Of a stretch of DNA of 64,000 bases, positions 53,283 to 61,833 are shown piece by piece (within the stretch, counting starts at the first letter, position 1; each line of letters opens with the position of its first letter). The stretch lies in contig JAFDXJ010000053.1 in assembly GCA_018268015.1 (NCBI GenBank), positions 62,001 to 126,000 of the forward strand, in the 5' to 3' direction. The notes below the pieces were generated by a model that saw only the letters and a list, made by a program, of their open reading frames with translations, made no database searches and was not told the origin of the DNA. The translations under genes and the position numbers were made by a program. Source of the DNA: Bacteroidota bacterium. Lineage in GTDB: Bacteria; Bacteroidota; Bacteroidia; Chitinophagales; Chitinophagaceae.

Positions 53283-54374
53283 ATGAAAGCAACAGCTTTT
53301 ACTAATTTTCATATTGCTCTCGGGGCAAAAATGGCGGAATTTGCAGGAAATAATATGCCTATCAGTTATTCCGGCATCAATGATGAACATTTGTGTGTAA
53401 GAACAAATGCCGGTGTTTTTGATGTAAGTCATATGGGTGAATTTATCATCAAAGGACCGCATGCATTATCACTTATACAACGTATTACGACCAATGATGT
53501 GTCCAAAATTACTTCCGGGAAAGCCCAATATAATTGCCTAACAAACGAAGAAGGTGGTATCATTGATGACCTAATCGTCTATTGTATTGAAGAAAATAAG
53601 GTGTATATGCTGGTGGTAAATGCCAGCAATATTCAAAAAGACTGGGATTGGATAAGTGCACACAATACAGAAAATGCAGAAATGAAAAATATTAGTGATG
53701 CCACCTGTTTACTGGCTATCCAGGGACCCAATGCCTGTAAAATATTACAACCATTAACGAGCATTGATATGATAAACTTGAAGTATTATACTTTTGGTAA
53801 AGGAGAATTTGCAGGAGTGGATAATGTGCTCATCAGTGCGACCGGTTATACAGGTTCGGGCGGTGTGGAAATTTACTTTGAAAACAAAGAAGACCATGCA
53901 GAAAAAATCTGGAATGCCATTTTTGATGCAGGGAAATCATCCGGAATAAAACCGATAGGCCTTGGTGCCCGGGATACATTGCGATTAGAAATGGGATTTT
54001 GCTTATATGGAAATGATATTGATGATACTACATCGCCTCTCGAAGCAGGATTGGGTTGGATAACTAAATTGAATAAAGAAACAAAATTTACAGCCCAGGG
54101 AATATTACAGCAACAAAAAGAGGAAGGTATTAAAAGAAAATTGATTGGCTTTGAAATGCTTGAACGTGGTATTCCAAGACATCATTATCCCATTGTAGAT
54201 GCGGGTGGTAAAGAAATTGGGTATGTAACCAGCGGTACGCAAGCACCATCTCTTGGTAAAGCAGTCGGTCTGGGCTATGTAACTATTGAAAATGCTTCGC
54301 TCGATCAAGAAATTTTTATCAGTATCCGCAATCAACCGGTTAAAGCTAAAGTTACTAAAGTACCCTTCAAATAA
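53283..54374 (+). CDS. gcvT: Aminomethyltransferase, glycine cleavage T protein
   Basis: GcvT moves the methylene group from the aminomethyl-lipoyl H protein to tetrahydrofolate. The 363-residue protein has the folate-binding blocks [13 protein letters not shown] (aspartate in VDVSHMGE-type motif), [59 protein letters not shown] and the C-terminal barrel with [20 protein letters not shown]. Other glycine cleavage genes are not in the window. A run of genes on the same strand follows with gaps of 7 bases or more. Confidence 0.96.
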   Translation: MKATAFTNFHIALGAKMAEFAGNNMPISYSGINDEHLCVRTNAGVFDVSHMGEFIIKGPHALSLIQRITTNDVSKITSGKAQYNCLTNEEGGIIDDLIVYCIEENKVYMLVVNASNIQKDWDWISAHNTENAEMKNISDATCLLAIQGPNACKILQPLTSIDMINLKYYTFGKGEFAGVDNVLISATGYTGSGGVEIYFENKEDHAEKIWNAIFDAGKSSGIKPIGLGARDTLRLEMGFCLYGNDIDDTTSPLEAGLGWITKLNKETKFTAQGILQQQKEEGIKRKLIGFEMLERGIPRHHYPIVDAGGKEIGYVTSGTQAPSLGKAVGLGYVTIENASLDQEIFISIRNQPVKAKVTKVPFK

Positions 54375-54381
54375 ATTTTAC

Positions 54382-54747
54382 ATGGATACCGGCAAAGAGA
54401 ATGAACAAATTGCGATACAATGGTTTAAGGCTTTTAATACGCAGGACCTGGAAGAATTGCTGGCATTATATGATGAACAAGCAAAACATTTTAGTCCCAA
54501 GTTAAAAGCCAAAATACCTGATTCAAATGGCTTGATTGAAGGGAAAAAAGCTTTGCGAGAATGGTGGGCTGATTCTTTCAAAAGATTGCCTGGCTTACAT
54601 TACGAAGTTCAAACGATTACAGCAAATGAACATCGGGTATGTATGGAATATACAAGGGAACTTCCCGGAGATGAAGACCTGCAAGTGGCTGAAGTGCTTG
54701 AAATCAAGAATGGGAAAATTATCTTTTCCCGTGTTTATCATGGCTGA
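54382..54747 (+). CDS. NTF2-like (SnoaL) protein
   Basis: A 121-residue protein of the NTF2-like cone fold: AIQWFKAFNTQDLEELLALYDEQAKHFSP at the start, GKKALREWWADSFKRLPGLHYEV in the middle and VAEVLEIKNGKIIFSRVYHG at the end, which is typical of SnoaL-like domains. These proteins are small-molecule binders, isomerases or of unknown role. ATG 54382 lies 7 bases after gcvT; longer upstream frames overlap gcvT. Confidence 0.85.
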   Translation: MDTGKENEQIAIQWFKAFNTQDLEELLALYDEQAKHFSPKLKAKIPDSNGLIEGKKALREWWADSFKRLPGLHYEVQTITANEHRVCMEYTRELPGDEDLQVAEVLEIKNGKIIFSRVYHG

Positions 54748-54775
54748 CAAAAATTTTTTACTCATTGGAAGTAAA

Positions 54776-55147
54776 ATGAAATTTTCTGCACCCGTTTTTT
54801 TCCTGTTCTTCATGTGTATTTGTGCATTGTGCTCTTGCGGAAAATATATTACACAAAAAGGTATAGCATCTTATTATAGCGACTCGTTTAATGGAAAGAA
54901 AACAGCCAATGGAGAAATTTTTAAAAATGATAAATTAACGGCCGCTCATCAAACTTTACCTTTTGGTACCAGAGTAAAAGTGATGAATCCTCAAAATGGA
55001 AATAGTGTAAAAGTACGCATCAATGACCGGGGACCTTTTGTAAAAGGACGTATTATTGACCTCAGTAAAAAAGCAGCAGAAAAATTAAATATGATCAATG
55101 ATGGAATTTTACAGGTTGTTTTAAAATATAAATCCAAAAAGAATTAA
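54776..55147 (+). CDS. RlpA-like double-psi beta-barrel lipoprotein
   Basis: A 123-residue protein of the RlpA (septal ring lytic transglycosylase) family: GIASYYSDSFNGKKTANGEIF, AAHQTLPFGTRVKV and VRINDRGPFVKGRIIDLSKKAAEKL cover nearly the whole mature protein. There is no SPOR domain. A hydrophobic signal and the lipobox-like ALCSC (cysteine 21) suggest an outer-membrane lipoprotein. ATG 54776 gives this signal directly; ATG 54740 would overlap the preceding stop and add 12 residues. RlpA cleaves stripped glycan strands in some bacteria. Confidence 0.87.
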   Translation: MKFSAPVFFLFFMCICALCSCGKYITQKGIASYYSDSFNGKKTANGEIFKNDKLTAAHQTLPFGTRVKVMNPQNGNSVKVRINDRGPFVKGRIIDLSKKAAEKLNMINDGILQVVLKYKSKKN

Positions 55148-55150
55148 TTT

Positions 55151-56248
55151 TTGCAAAGAATTATTTTTACGGTCACCAATGATTTAAACTATGATCAGCG
55201 AATGCAACGCATATGCTGTTCCTTATCTAAAGCCGGGTATGAAATTATACTCGTCGGCAGAAAAATGAATTCTTCTTTACCACTTGTGCAACAATTTTTC
55301 CGGCAAAAAAGATTGCATTGTTTTTTTCAAAAAGGAATATTCTTTTATGCAGAATTTAATTTGCGATTATTTTTTTGGTTAATATTCAGAAAAATGGATG
55401 GCATCTGTGCAATTGATCTGGATACCATTTTACCGGCCTATTTTGTCTCAGTAATTAGAAGAAAAAAAAGAATTTATGATGCACATGAACTTTTCACCGA
55501 ACAAAAGGAAATTGTAACCCGACCGGTCATTCACCGGGTATGGCTTGCCATTGAAAAATTTGCAGTACCAAAATTCAGCAATGGGTATACCGTTAATGAT
55601 TTTATTGTTCAGGAATTCATGAAAAGATATCATGTTCAATATGGGCTTATTCGTAATTTGCCACAACGCACCTCATTGCCATCCGGGCCATCCAAAATTG
55701 CAAACAGGTTTTTCATCTACCAGGGAGCCGTTAATGAAGGACGAAGTTTTGAAACATTGATCCCTGCAATGAAGGAAGTAAATTGTACACTGCGGATTTT
55801 TGGACAGGGAAATTTTATGGAGCAGGCAAAGAAATTGATTTCATTACATCATCTCGAAAATAAAGTCATCCTGGAAGGTCCAGTTTTGCCGGAAGAATTG
55901 AAGTCCATAACACCACAATCCTATCTTGGAATCATGTTGTTTGAAAAAACGGGGATGAATCAGTATCAATCTTTAAGTAATCGCTTTTTTGATTATATCA
56001 TGGCAGGAATACCACAATTATGTATTGCTTATCCCGAATATAAAAAGATCAATGACCAATATCATATCGCCTATATGATTGATGATACCAGCATACAAAC
56101 CCTCTCTCATGCTTTGAATAAAATTCTTCTTGATGACAAAGCATATGAAGAGCTAAAAATAAATTGTATGAATGCCCGCACTGAATTAAACTGGGAAATG
56201 GAAGAAAAAAAACTGAAAGATTTGTATTTTCAATTTTTCAATAAATGA
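55151..56248 (+). CDS. Glycosyltransferase, GT-B fold
   Basis: A 365-residue cytosolic transferase with two Rossmann halves. The start, TTG 55151, leads straight into RIIFTVTNDLNYDQRMQRICCSLSKAGYEIILVGR, as in GT4-like enzymes. RIYDAHELFTEQKEI in the first half and FFIYQGAVNEGRSFETLIPAM, LRIFGQGNF, VILEGPVLPEELKS and SNRFFDYIMAGIP in the second half fit nucleotide-sugar binding. The sugar and acceptor are unknown. It sits next to a second GT-B gene, so the two may work on one glycan. Confidence 0.88.
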   Translation: MQRIIFTVTNDLNYDQRMQRICCSLSKAGYEIILVGRKMNSSLPLVQQFFRQKRLHCFFQKGIFFYAEFNLRLFFWLIFRKMDGICAIDLDTILPAYFVSVIRRKKRIYDAHELFTEQKEIVTRPVIHRVWLAIEKFAVPKFSNGYTVNDFIVQEFMKRYHVQYGLIRNLPQRTSLPSGPSKIANRFFIYQGAVNEGRSFETLIPAMKEVNCTLRIFGQGNFMEQAKKLISLHHLENKVILEGPVLPEELKSITPQSYLGIMLFEKTGMNQYQSLSNRFFDYIMAGIPQLCIAYPEYKKINDQYHIAYMIDDTSIQTLSHALNKILLDDKAYEELKINCMNARTELNWEMEEKKLKDLYFQFFNK

Positions 56249-56279
56249 ATAAACATTAACGGCAATAAAATTCGAATCC

Positions 56280-57422
56280 CTGGAAAAGCATCTTCATATT
56301 ATTTGCCTAGATATTCCTTACCCGGTTAATTATGGTGGTGTTTTCGACTTGTTTTACAAACTGACGGCACTGAAATCTTTAGGCGTCAGCATTTATTTAC
56401 ATTGTTTTGAAAGTGGCCGTCAGCCACAGGAAGAGCTGAATCAATATTGCACTGAAGTGAATTATTATCCGCGCAATACGGGAGCAAAAAGCTTATCTTT
56501 TCGGCTTCCTTATATCGTGAAAAGCAGGCGTAGCACTGCACTTCGGCAACGTTTACTAAAAGATGATTTTCCTATTTTAATGGAAGGAACTCATTGTACA
56601 TGGCTTCTCCAGGATGAAGCATTTAAAGAAAGAAAGAAATTTGTTCGATTACATAATGTGGAACATTTGTATTATGAAAAATTATATAGATGTACAAATG
56701 ATCTGGAAAAAAAACTGTATTACTGGTGGGAGTCTAAATTGTTGAAGAATTATGAAAACAAAATGATTCGACTTGCCGATGCCTTTTGGGCAGTAGCGCA
56801 AAGAGATGCTGCGTATATTCAAAATGAGTTTTCCTGTAAATCCGTTTTTTTTCTGCCCTTGTTTTTACCACCCTGGAAAGTATCCAGCAAAGAAGGTATG
56901 GGGCAGTATTGTCTTTATCATGGAAATCTTAGTGTAGCAGAAAATGAATTTGCAGCAGTTTGGTTGATCAAAAAAATATTTAAGAAATCCGAAATTTGTT
57001 TAATCATTGCCGGAAAGAATCCTTCAAAGAAATTGCGTGCTTTGGCCAGGAAGTTTAAAAACATTGAATTAGTGCCAAACCCTTCAGACACTAAAATGGA
57101 AACATTGATTGCCGATGCACATATTCATGTTTTGCCTTCATTCAATAGTACCGGTATTAAGCTCAAGTTATTAAATGCTTTATATAATGGACGGCATTGT
57201 GTCGTGAATAGTGAACTGAATGATCATGATGGGCTGGACGAACTGTTACATCTTCAAAAGACTCCACAGGGCATGAAACAACTCATTGAGCAATTGTATT
57301 ATCAGCCATTTTTATTGTCTGAAATTAATATGCGAAAAGCATTACTCGAGGAAATGTTTGACAATACAAAAAATGGCCAACAGGTTATTGACTGGATTTG
57401 GCATGAAAAGAAAATGCCATAA
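56280..57422 (+). CDS. Glycosyltransferase, GT-B fold (apparent CTG start)
   Basis: A 380-residue transferase. The N-terminal strand and glycine loop of the fold, HIICLDIPYPVNYGGVFDLFYK, are encoded upstream of the first TTG (56349); the frame is open back to the stop at 56250, and CTG at 56280, giving a protein starting (M)EKHLHIICLD, is the only start-like codon in the right place. KKFVRLHNVEHLYYEKLY is in the first half; CLYHGNLSVAENEFAAVW, CLIIAGKNPS and HVLPSFNSTGIKLKLLNALYNGRHCVVN are in the second. Substrate unknown; partner of the preceding GT gene by position. Confidence 0.85.
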   Translation: MEKHLHIICLDIPYPVNYGGVFDLFYKLTALKSLGVSIYLHCFESGRQPQEELNQYCTEVNYYPRNTGAKSLSFRLPYIVKSRRSTALRQRLLKDDFPILMEGTHCTWLLQDEAFKERKKFVRLHNVEHLYYEKLYRCTNDLEKKLYYWWESKLLKNYENKMIRLADAFWAVAQRDAAYIQNEFSCKSVFFLPLFLPPWKVSSKEGMGQYCLYHGNLSVAENEFAAVWLIKKIFKKSEICLIIAGKNPSKKLRALARKFKNIELVPNPSDTKMETLIADAHIHVLPSFNSTGIKLKLLNALYNGRHCVVNSELNDHDGLDELLHLQKTPQGMKQLIEQLYYQPFLLSEINMRKALLEEMFDNTKNGQQVIDWIWHEKKMP

Positions 57423-57431
57423 AAGGATATC

Positions 57432-58121
57432 TTATATTTCAGCAACTTTAGCGCTATCAAAAACCTGGTTTCTTTCAGTTTTCAATAAACGCGATGGATA
57501 TTTATTAATAACTGGAAAATCATGTGTAGCCATCAAAATGGTTGTACTATATGTTTTTGAAATTTGAAGGAGTAATTGCATGAGTTCATCACTTGTTTCC
57601 GGATCAAGATTACCCGTAGGTTCATCTGCGAGTATTAATTTGGGTGAATTCAGAAGAGCCCTGGCAATATCTACTCTTTGTTGCTCTCCACCACTCATTT
57701 CAAAAGGCATTTTAAAGCCTTTACTTTTCAGGCCCACTTTAGCCAGCACTTCATTAATCTTTTCATCCATCAATTTTTCATCTTTCCACCCTGTTGCCTT
57801 TAATACAAAGCGGAGATTTTGATGCACATTCCTGTCCGTTAATAATTGAAAATCCTGGAAAACTACACCCAGGTTACGCCTTAAAAAAGGTACTTTTTTC
57901 CAATTCATTTTCTTCAAGTCAAAGCCTGCAACCATTCCTTCACCTTCTTTTAGCGGCAATTCTCCATACAAAGTTTTTAAAAGACTGCTTTTTCCGGTAC
58001 CGGTTTTACCCACGAGATATACAAATTCACCCTTTTCAATAGTAAAATTGACATCCTGTAAAATCAGGTTACTGCCCTGGTAAATATTGGCATGACTTAA
58101 ACTTACAACAGTATCACTCAT
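57432..58121 (-). CDS. ftsE: Cell-division ATP-binding protein FtsE-like
   Basis: A 229-residue ABC ATPase. Walker [14 protein letters not shown]-loop VVFQDFQLL, signature [15 protein letters not shown], Walker [14 protein letters not shown] and the H-loop MATHDFPVI are all intact. The FtsE-type layout [34 protein letters not shown] fits the FtsEX complex that activates cell-wall hydrolases. ftsX is not adjacent. I prefer ATG 58121 because ATG 58130 is only 5 bases after the -7 element. It is divergent from blaI. Confidence 0.88.
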   Translation of the reverse strand: MSDTVVSLSHANIYQGSNLILQDVNFTIEKGEFVYLVGKTGTGKSSLLKTLYGELPLKEGEGMVAGFDLKKMNWKKVPFLRRNLGVVFQDFQLLTDRNVHQNLRFVLKATGWKDEKLMDEKINEVLAKVGLKSKGFKMPFEMSGGEQQRVDIARALLNSPKLILADEPTGNLDPETSDELMQLLLQISKTYSTTILMATHDFPVINKYPSRLLKTERNQVFDSAKVAEI

Positions 58122-58135
58122 ACAATTCATTTTGT

Positions 58136-58143
58136 CAAATGTA
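58136..58143 (-). promoter_or_regulatory. -7 promoter element of ftsE
   Basis: On the minus strand TACATTTG matches TAnnTTTG and ends 14 bases before ATG 58121. Confidence 0.5.
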
Positions 58144-58202
58144 AAGTTTACCGGGTTAGTATGCCCTATTTGATTGCAATTTTTACGTATTTTTAAAATA
58201 AA

Positions 58203-58233
58203 TTTGGATAACTAAAAATTTAGTCTAACTTTG
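58203..58233 (+). promoter_or_regulatory. Complete Bacteroidota promoter of the blaI-blaR pair
   Basis: TTTG (58203-58206), exactly 19 bases, then TAACTTTG (58226-58233). Both elements match the consensus. The TTG at 58231 lies inside the -7 element and cannot be the gene start. Confidence 0.8.
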
Positions 58234-58239
58234 ACTAAA
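58211..58239. promoter_or_regulatory. Likely BlaI operator with three overlapping half-sites
   Basis: TTTAGTC (58219-58225) and GACTAAA (58233-58239) are perfect inverted arms around 7 bases, spanning the -7 element. ACTAAA (58211-58216) and TTTAGT (58219-58224) form another perfect pair with a 2-base gap. A repressor bound here would block the promoter. Confidence 0.65.
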
Positions 58240-58266
58240 GAATTAGTTATAAAGAAAACGATTAGT

Positions 58267-58623
58267 ATGAAAACATTGACAAAAGCTGAGGAACAAATAA
58301 TGCAGGCACTATGGAAAATCAAAAAAGGGTTTTTAAAAGACATTATTGAAGCGATGCCCCTGCCTAAACCACATCACAATACGGTTGCTACATTATTGAA
58401 AATTCTCATTGACAAAAAGTTTGTCCAAACAGAAACCTTTGGCCGGATGTATGAATATACACCCTTAGTAACAAAAGCCGCCTATTCAAAAAATAGTTTA
58501 AATGGTTTGATCAAAGGTTATTTCGGCGGTTCTTTTAGTAATGCTGTATCCTTCCTGGTTCAGGAAAATAAACTCAGTGTGGAGGATCTTGAATTATTAA
58601 TCTCTCAATTGAAAAAAAGATAA
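58267..58623 (+). CDS. BlaI/MecI/CopY family repressor
   Basis: A 118-residue penicillinase-repressor-type regulator: LTKAEEQIMQALWKIKKGFLKDIIEAMPLPKPHHNTVATLLKILIDKKFVQTETFGRMYEYTP is the full winged-helix domain, and the C-terminal 45 residues (YFGGSFSNAVSFLVQENKLSVEDLELLISQLKK) form the dimerisation helices. It represses until its partner protease cleaves it. It starts at ATG 58267 and ends 11 bases before the M56 gene. The operator upstream indicates autoregulation. Confidence 0.95.
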   Translation: MKTLTKAEEQIMQALWKIKKGFLKDIIEAMPLPKPHHNTVATLLKILIDKKFVQTETFGRMYEYTPLVTKAAYSKNSLNGLIKGYFGGSFSNAVSFLVQENKLSVEDLELLISQLKKR

Positions 58624-58634
58624 AACTTCATAAG

Positions 58635-60482
58635 ATGGAAACAATCTTTATTTATCCGGTAAAAGTGCTTATTTGTTCCGCCATCTTTTTTGGGTATTAT
58701 TTTATGGCCTTGCGGAATAATCGTTTCCATTTTTACAATCGTTTTTATTTATTATTTGCTTTTGTCGCAAGCGTAATCATTCCATTTTTACATTTTGAAT
58801 GGTTTTACCTCCCAATTGAAAATACCGGCACTACACAATGGCTGCAAGACATAATTGTAAAAACGAATGTAACTGCAGCGAATCCATGGGATAAGTTCAT
58901 GAATATTGAAACGCTTACCACTACAATGTATTTAATAGTAACGCTCATACTCCTATTCATATTCACCAGGCATATTGTTCAAATTTATGTCTTTCGAAAA
59001 AGGTATGGCGTACAGAAAATGGGGGATATTGATTTTATTAATACCGACATCCCACAGGCCCCTTTTTCATTTTTATCTATGTTGTTTTGGAGAAAAGATA
59101 TTTCAATACATAGCAAAACCGGAAGACAAATAATCAAACACGAATTATCTCATATCCATCAAAAACATACCTGGGATAAATTATTTGTACAATCCCTTCA
59201 ATGTCTTTATTGGTATAATCCATTTTTTTATTTCATGCGAAAAGAATTATCGCTGGTTCATGAATTTATCGCTGATGAAAAATCAGTTGGGGAAGATGGT
59301 GTGGAAGCTTTTGCTGAGATGATGCTCGAAGCAAACTTTCATCCCAATATATTTTCTCCTGCACAATCATTTTTTTATTCACCTATTAAAAGAAGAATTA
59401 TTATGCTTACTACATCAAAAAAACCTCGCTACAGTTATCTCCGCCGGTTATTCGTATTACCCGTATTAGCCGTCACTGTTTTATTGTTTGCATTTAAAAT
59501 GAAACAACGTGATAATACCATGGCTTCTGATCCTCATTCGAAGATCCATTCTATTTCAGATACCATTCCCTATTATGGTATGTATGATGGCAAAAAAGTA
59601 TTTGGCGTAAAAGTCATCTTTAAACAACAAATGGTTGAACTTACTCTGCAAGACAATACCAAAAAAACCATGACGGTTGATGAAGCAAAAAAACTCAACA
59701 TTCAATTACCACCGCCGCCTCCTGCAATGCAGTCATCAAAACTTTCGCAACCTGAAATAACTTCCGTAGAAATATCTAATAATGCATTTACGGACAAAAA
59801 GACCCTGATACCGAACCAGGATATGATTTCCATACAGGCCGATACAATTTATGTGCAAAAAGAAAATGATGCGCATTCTTATGTAATCGACGGGAATTTC
59901 CAACTTTTATCAAAGCAAAATAAAAACCCCTTATATGTCTTAAATGGGATAATTATCAGTGCAGATGAATTAAAAAATACCTCACCGATTATCATTCAAT
60001 CAATAAATGTATTAAAAGGTGAGTCAGCTATTCAGAAATATGGTGACAAAGGCAGCAACGGCGTTATTGAAATGTTTACTAAAGAACAGGGATTGAAAGA
60101 TAATCAGTCAGCAGAAACCGTGGAAAACAGTAAGGATTTAAAGGGGGTAGATGTGCGGACATCCGAAGTAGCCAATGAAACATCAGAAGCGCATTTTCCG
60201 GGAGGTAATGATGCCTGGATCAAATATTTGCAAAGAAATCTGAATATGGGTACAATCTATAAAGCTCATGCACCTAATGGAACTTATAATGTGGTAGTAT
60301 CATTTTTGGTGGATGAAAAAGGAAATATTCAGGAAATTAAAGCGTTGAATGATCCCGGTTTTGGCACTGCAGCTGAAGCAGTAAGGGTTATTCAACAAGG
60401 GCCTAAATGGATACCCGCCGAAGAAAATGGTAAAAAAATAAAATTCCCACTGAAGCAGACTATCCGTTTTATCATAAATTGA
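58635..60482 (+). CDS. M56 (BlaR1-type) membrane protease fused to plug-like and TonB C-terminal domains
   Basis: A 615-residue protein with four hydrophobic segments (about residues 5-22, 35-53, 92-112 and 272-290). The zinc protease motif HELSH lies near residue 169 with the third ligand in HEFIADE, a BlaR1-like M56 domain on the cytosolic side. The periplasmic part has no penicillin-binding domain; instead it has a TonB-receptor-plug-like segment (about 430-485, YVLNGI and YGDKGSNGVIEMFTK) and a TonB C-terminal domain (about 518-615, VVVSFLVDEKGNIQEIKALNDPG). It probably senses an envelope or TonB-linked signal and relieves BlaI repression. Confidence 0.9.
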   Translation: METIFIYPVKVLICSAIFFGYYFMALRNNRFHFYNRFYLLFAFVASVIIPFLHFEWFYLPIENTGTTQWLQDIIVKTNVTAANPWDKFMNIETLTTTMYLIVTLILLFIFTRHIVQIYVFRKRYGVQKMGDIDFINTDIPQAPFSFLSMLFWRKDISIHSKTGRQIIKHELSHIHQKHTWDKLFVQSLQCLYWYNPFFYFMRKELSLVHEFIADEKSVGEDGVEAFAEMMLEANFHPNIFSPAQSFFYSPIKRRIIMLTTSKKPRYSYLRRLFVLPVLAVTVLLFAFKMKQRDNTMASDPHSKIHSISDTIPYYGMYDGKKVFGVKVIFKQQMVELTLQDNTKKTMTVDEAKKLNIQLPPPPPAMQSSKLSQPEITSVEISNNAFTDKKTLIPNQDMISIQADTIYVQKENDAHSYVIDGNFQLLSKQNKNPLYVLNGIIISADELKNTSPIIIQSINVLKGESAIQKYGDKGSNGVIEMFTKEQGLKDNQSAETVENSKDLKGVDVRTSEVANETSEAHFPGGNDAWIKYLQRNLNMGTIYKAHAPNGTYNVVVSFLVDEKGNIQEIKALNDPGFGTAAEAVRVIQQGPKWIPAEENGKKIKFPLKQTIRFIIN

Positions 60483-60516
60483 TAGAAGTAAAACAAGATT
60501 ACTTAAAGCTGATTAA

Positions 60517-60551
60517 AAATATACCGGAATAAAACTGGTATATTTTTTTTT
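60517..60551. terminator. Bidirectional terminator between the M56 gene and purM
   Basis: AAATATACC (60517-60525) pairs with GGTATATTT (60537-60545) around 11 bases, with an A run before and a T run after, so it can stop both convergent genes. Confidence 0.8.
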
Positions 60552-61734
60552 ATGAATATAAAATCTTTTCACTTGGGGTATGTATTTCTAAAGACTTTTT
60601 ATGATGGGCTTCCACTCTTCCAATAATTCGGGCCGGTATATTAAACTGATTTGAAGCCGCAATAAGATCCTGGGCAGATTTTTCATTGGTAAAAATTTCC
60701 AGGCGGTGCCCCATATTGAATACCTGCATCATTTCTTTATTGTCAGCACCGGCATTTTTTTGAATGAGTTGAAAAACATAAGGTGTTTCAAATAAATGAT
60801 CTTTAATAATTTTCATTGGGCCGGGTAAATATTTCAGGCATTTCGTTTGGCCTCCCCCACTGCAATGTATCACACCATAAATATTTTCAAAATATTGCTC
60901 CAGTAGCAATTTCATCAATGGCGCATAAGTACGTGTAGGAGACAATAAAAGTTTTCCTACGGATATTTTTTCTTTACCTTTTGGAGTGGTCATCTCAACA
61001 ATATCAGAGAGGCTATTTTTACCAATATACACTACTTCATTTTCCAATGAATGTTCAAAAGTTTCGGGATAATTCTTGGCATAATCTTTTTTCAAAACAT
61101 CATGCCGGGCACTTGTAAGGCCATTGCTGCCAATACCACTGTTATAGGATTGCTCATAAGAAGATTGACCATCACTTGCAAAACCTACAATAACATGTCC
61201 TGGTTTAATTTTTTCATTCGTAATAATTTTACTCTTTGGCCATCGCGCAGACATGGTACCATTGACGGCTATAGTACGAACCACATCGCCTACATCAGCT
61301 GTTTCACCACCGAGGAATTGAATATGAATTCCATGTGTTTCCAATAAGGCAAAAAACTCACGGGAGCCGGTTATAATTTTTTCCAAAACTTCTCCTGGAA
61401 TTTTTGATTTATTCCTGTCAATAGTGGAGGAGAATAGAATATTCTGATAGATGCCGGCACACAATAAATCATCCAGATTCATGGCTATGGCATCCTGTGC
61501 AATTCCTTTCCATACATCAAGGTCACCGGTCTCTTTCCAGGCTAAGTAGGCAAGAATGCTTTTGGTTCCGGCGCCATCCGCATGCATCACATTGATAAAG
61601 TCTTTATCACCTGATAAATAATCAGGATACATTTTGCAAAACGCATGCGGATATAGACCCTGGTCAAGTTGTCGGACAGCAGCATGTACTTCTTCTTTCT
61701 GTGCACTTACCCCACGTTTGGTATATAAAGACAT
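60550..61734 (-). CDS. purM: Phosphoribosylformylglycinamidine cyclo-ligase (AIR synthetase), long form
   Basis: PurM closes the imidazole ring to AIR in purine synthesis, using ATP. The 394-residue protein is longer than the ~345 of enteric PurM, as is usual in Bacteroidota. Recognisable parts are VMHADGAGTKSILAYLAWK, GIAQDAIAMNLDDLLCAGI, FLGGETADVGDVVRTIAVNG, VIVGFASDGQSSYEQSYNSGIGSNGLTSAR and VIHCSGGGQTKCLKYLPG. No other purine gene is near; it is probably monocistronic. Confidence 0.93.
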   Translation of the reverse strand: MSLYTKRGVSAQKEEVHAAVRQLDQGLYPHAFCKMYPDYLSGDKDFINVMHADGAGTKSILAYLAWKETGDLDVWKGIAQDAIAMNLDDLLCAGIYQNILFSSTIDRNKSKIPGEVLEKIITGSREFFALLETHGIHIQFLGGETADVGDVVRTIAVNGTMSARWPKSKIITNEKIKPGHVIVGFASDGQSSYEQSYNSGIGSNGLTSARHDVLKKDYAKNYPETFEHSLENEVVYIGKNSLSDIVEMTTPKGKEKISVGKLLLSPTRTYAPLMKLLLEQYFENIYGVIHCSGGGQTKCLKYLPGPMKIIKDHLFETPYVFQLIQKNAGADNKEMMQVFNMGHRLEIFTNEKSAQDLIAASNQFNIPARIIGRVEAHHKKSLEIHTPSEKILYS

Positions 61735-61756
61735 GAATAGATTTATTTTGAAAAAG

Positions 61757-61764
61757 CAAAAATA
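61757..61764 (-). promoter_or_regulatory. -7 promoter element of purM
   Basis: On the minus strand TATTTTTG matches TAnnTTTG and ends 22 bases before the ATG at 61734. Confidence 0.5.
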
Positions 61765-61817
61765 AGGTATGAAGCAATGTGGTTCTTTAAATTCTATTCA
61801 TCATTGGGGCATGCCGC

Positions 61818-61825
61818 TTATATTT
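61818..61825 (+). promoter_or_regulatory. -7 promoter element of ribF
   Basis: TATATTTG matches TAnnTTTG and ends 8 bases before ATG 61834, setting the start and predicting a very short leader. Confidence 0.55.
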
Positions 61826-61833
61826 GCGACAGG

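Noticed and set aside
58231..58266. N-terminal extension of the BlaI-type repressor from TTG 58231
   Set aside because: The TTG is part of the -7 promoter element and the extra residues do not belong to the family.
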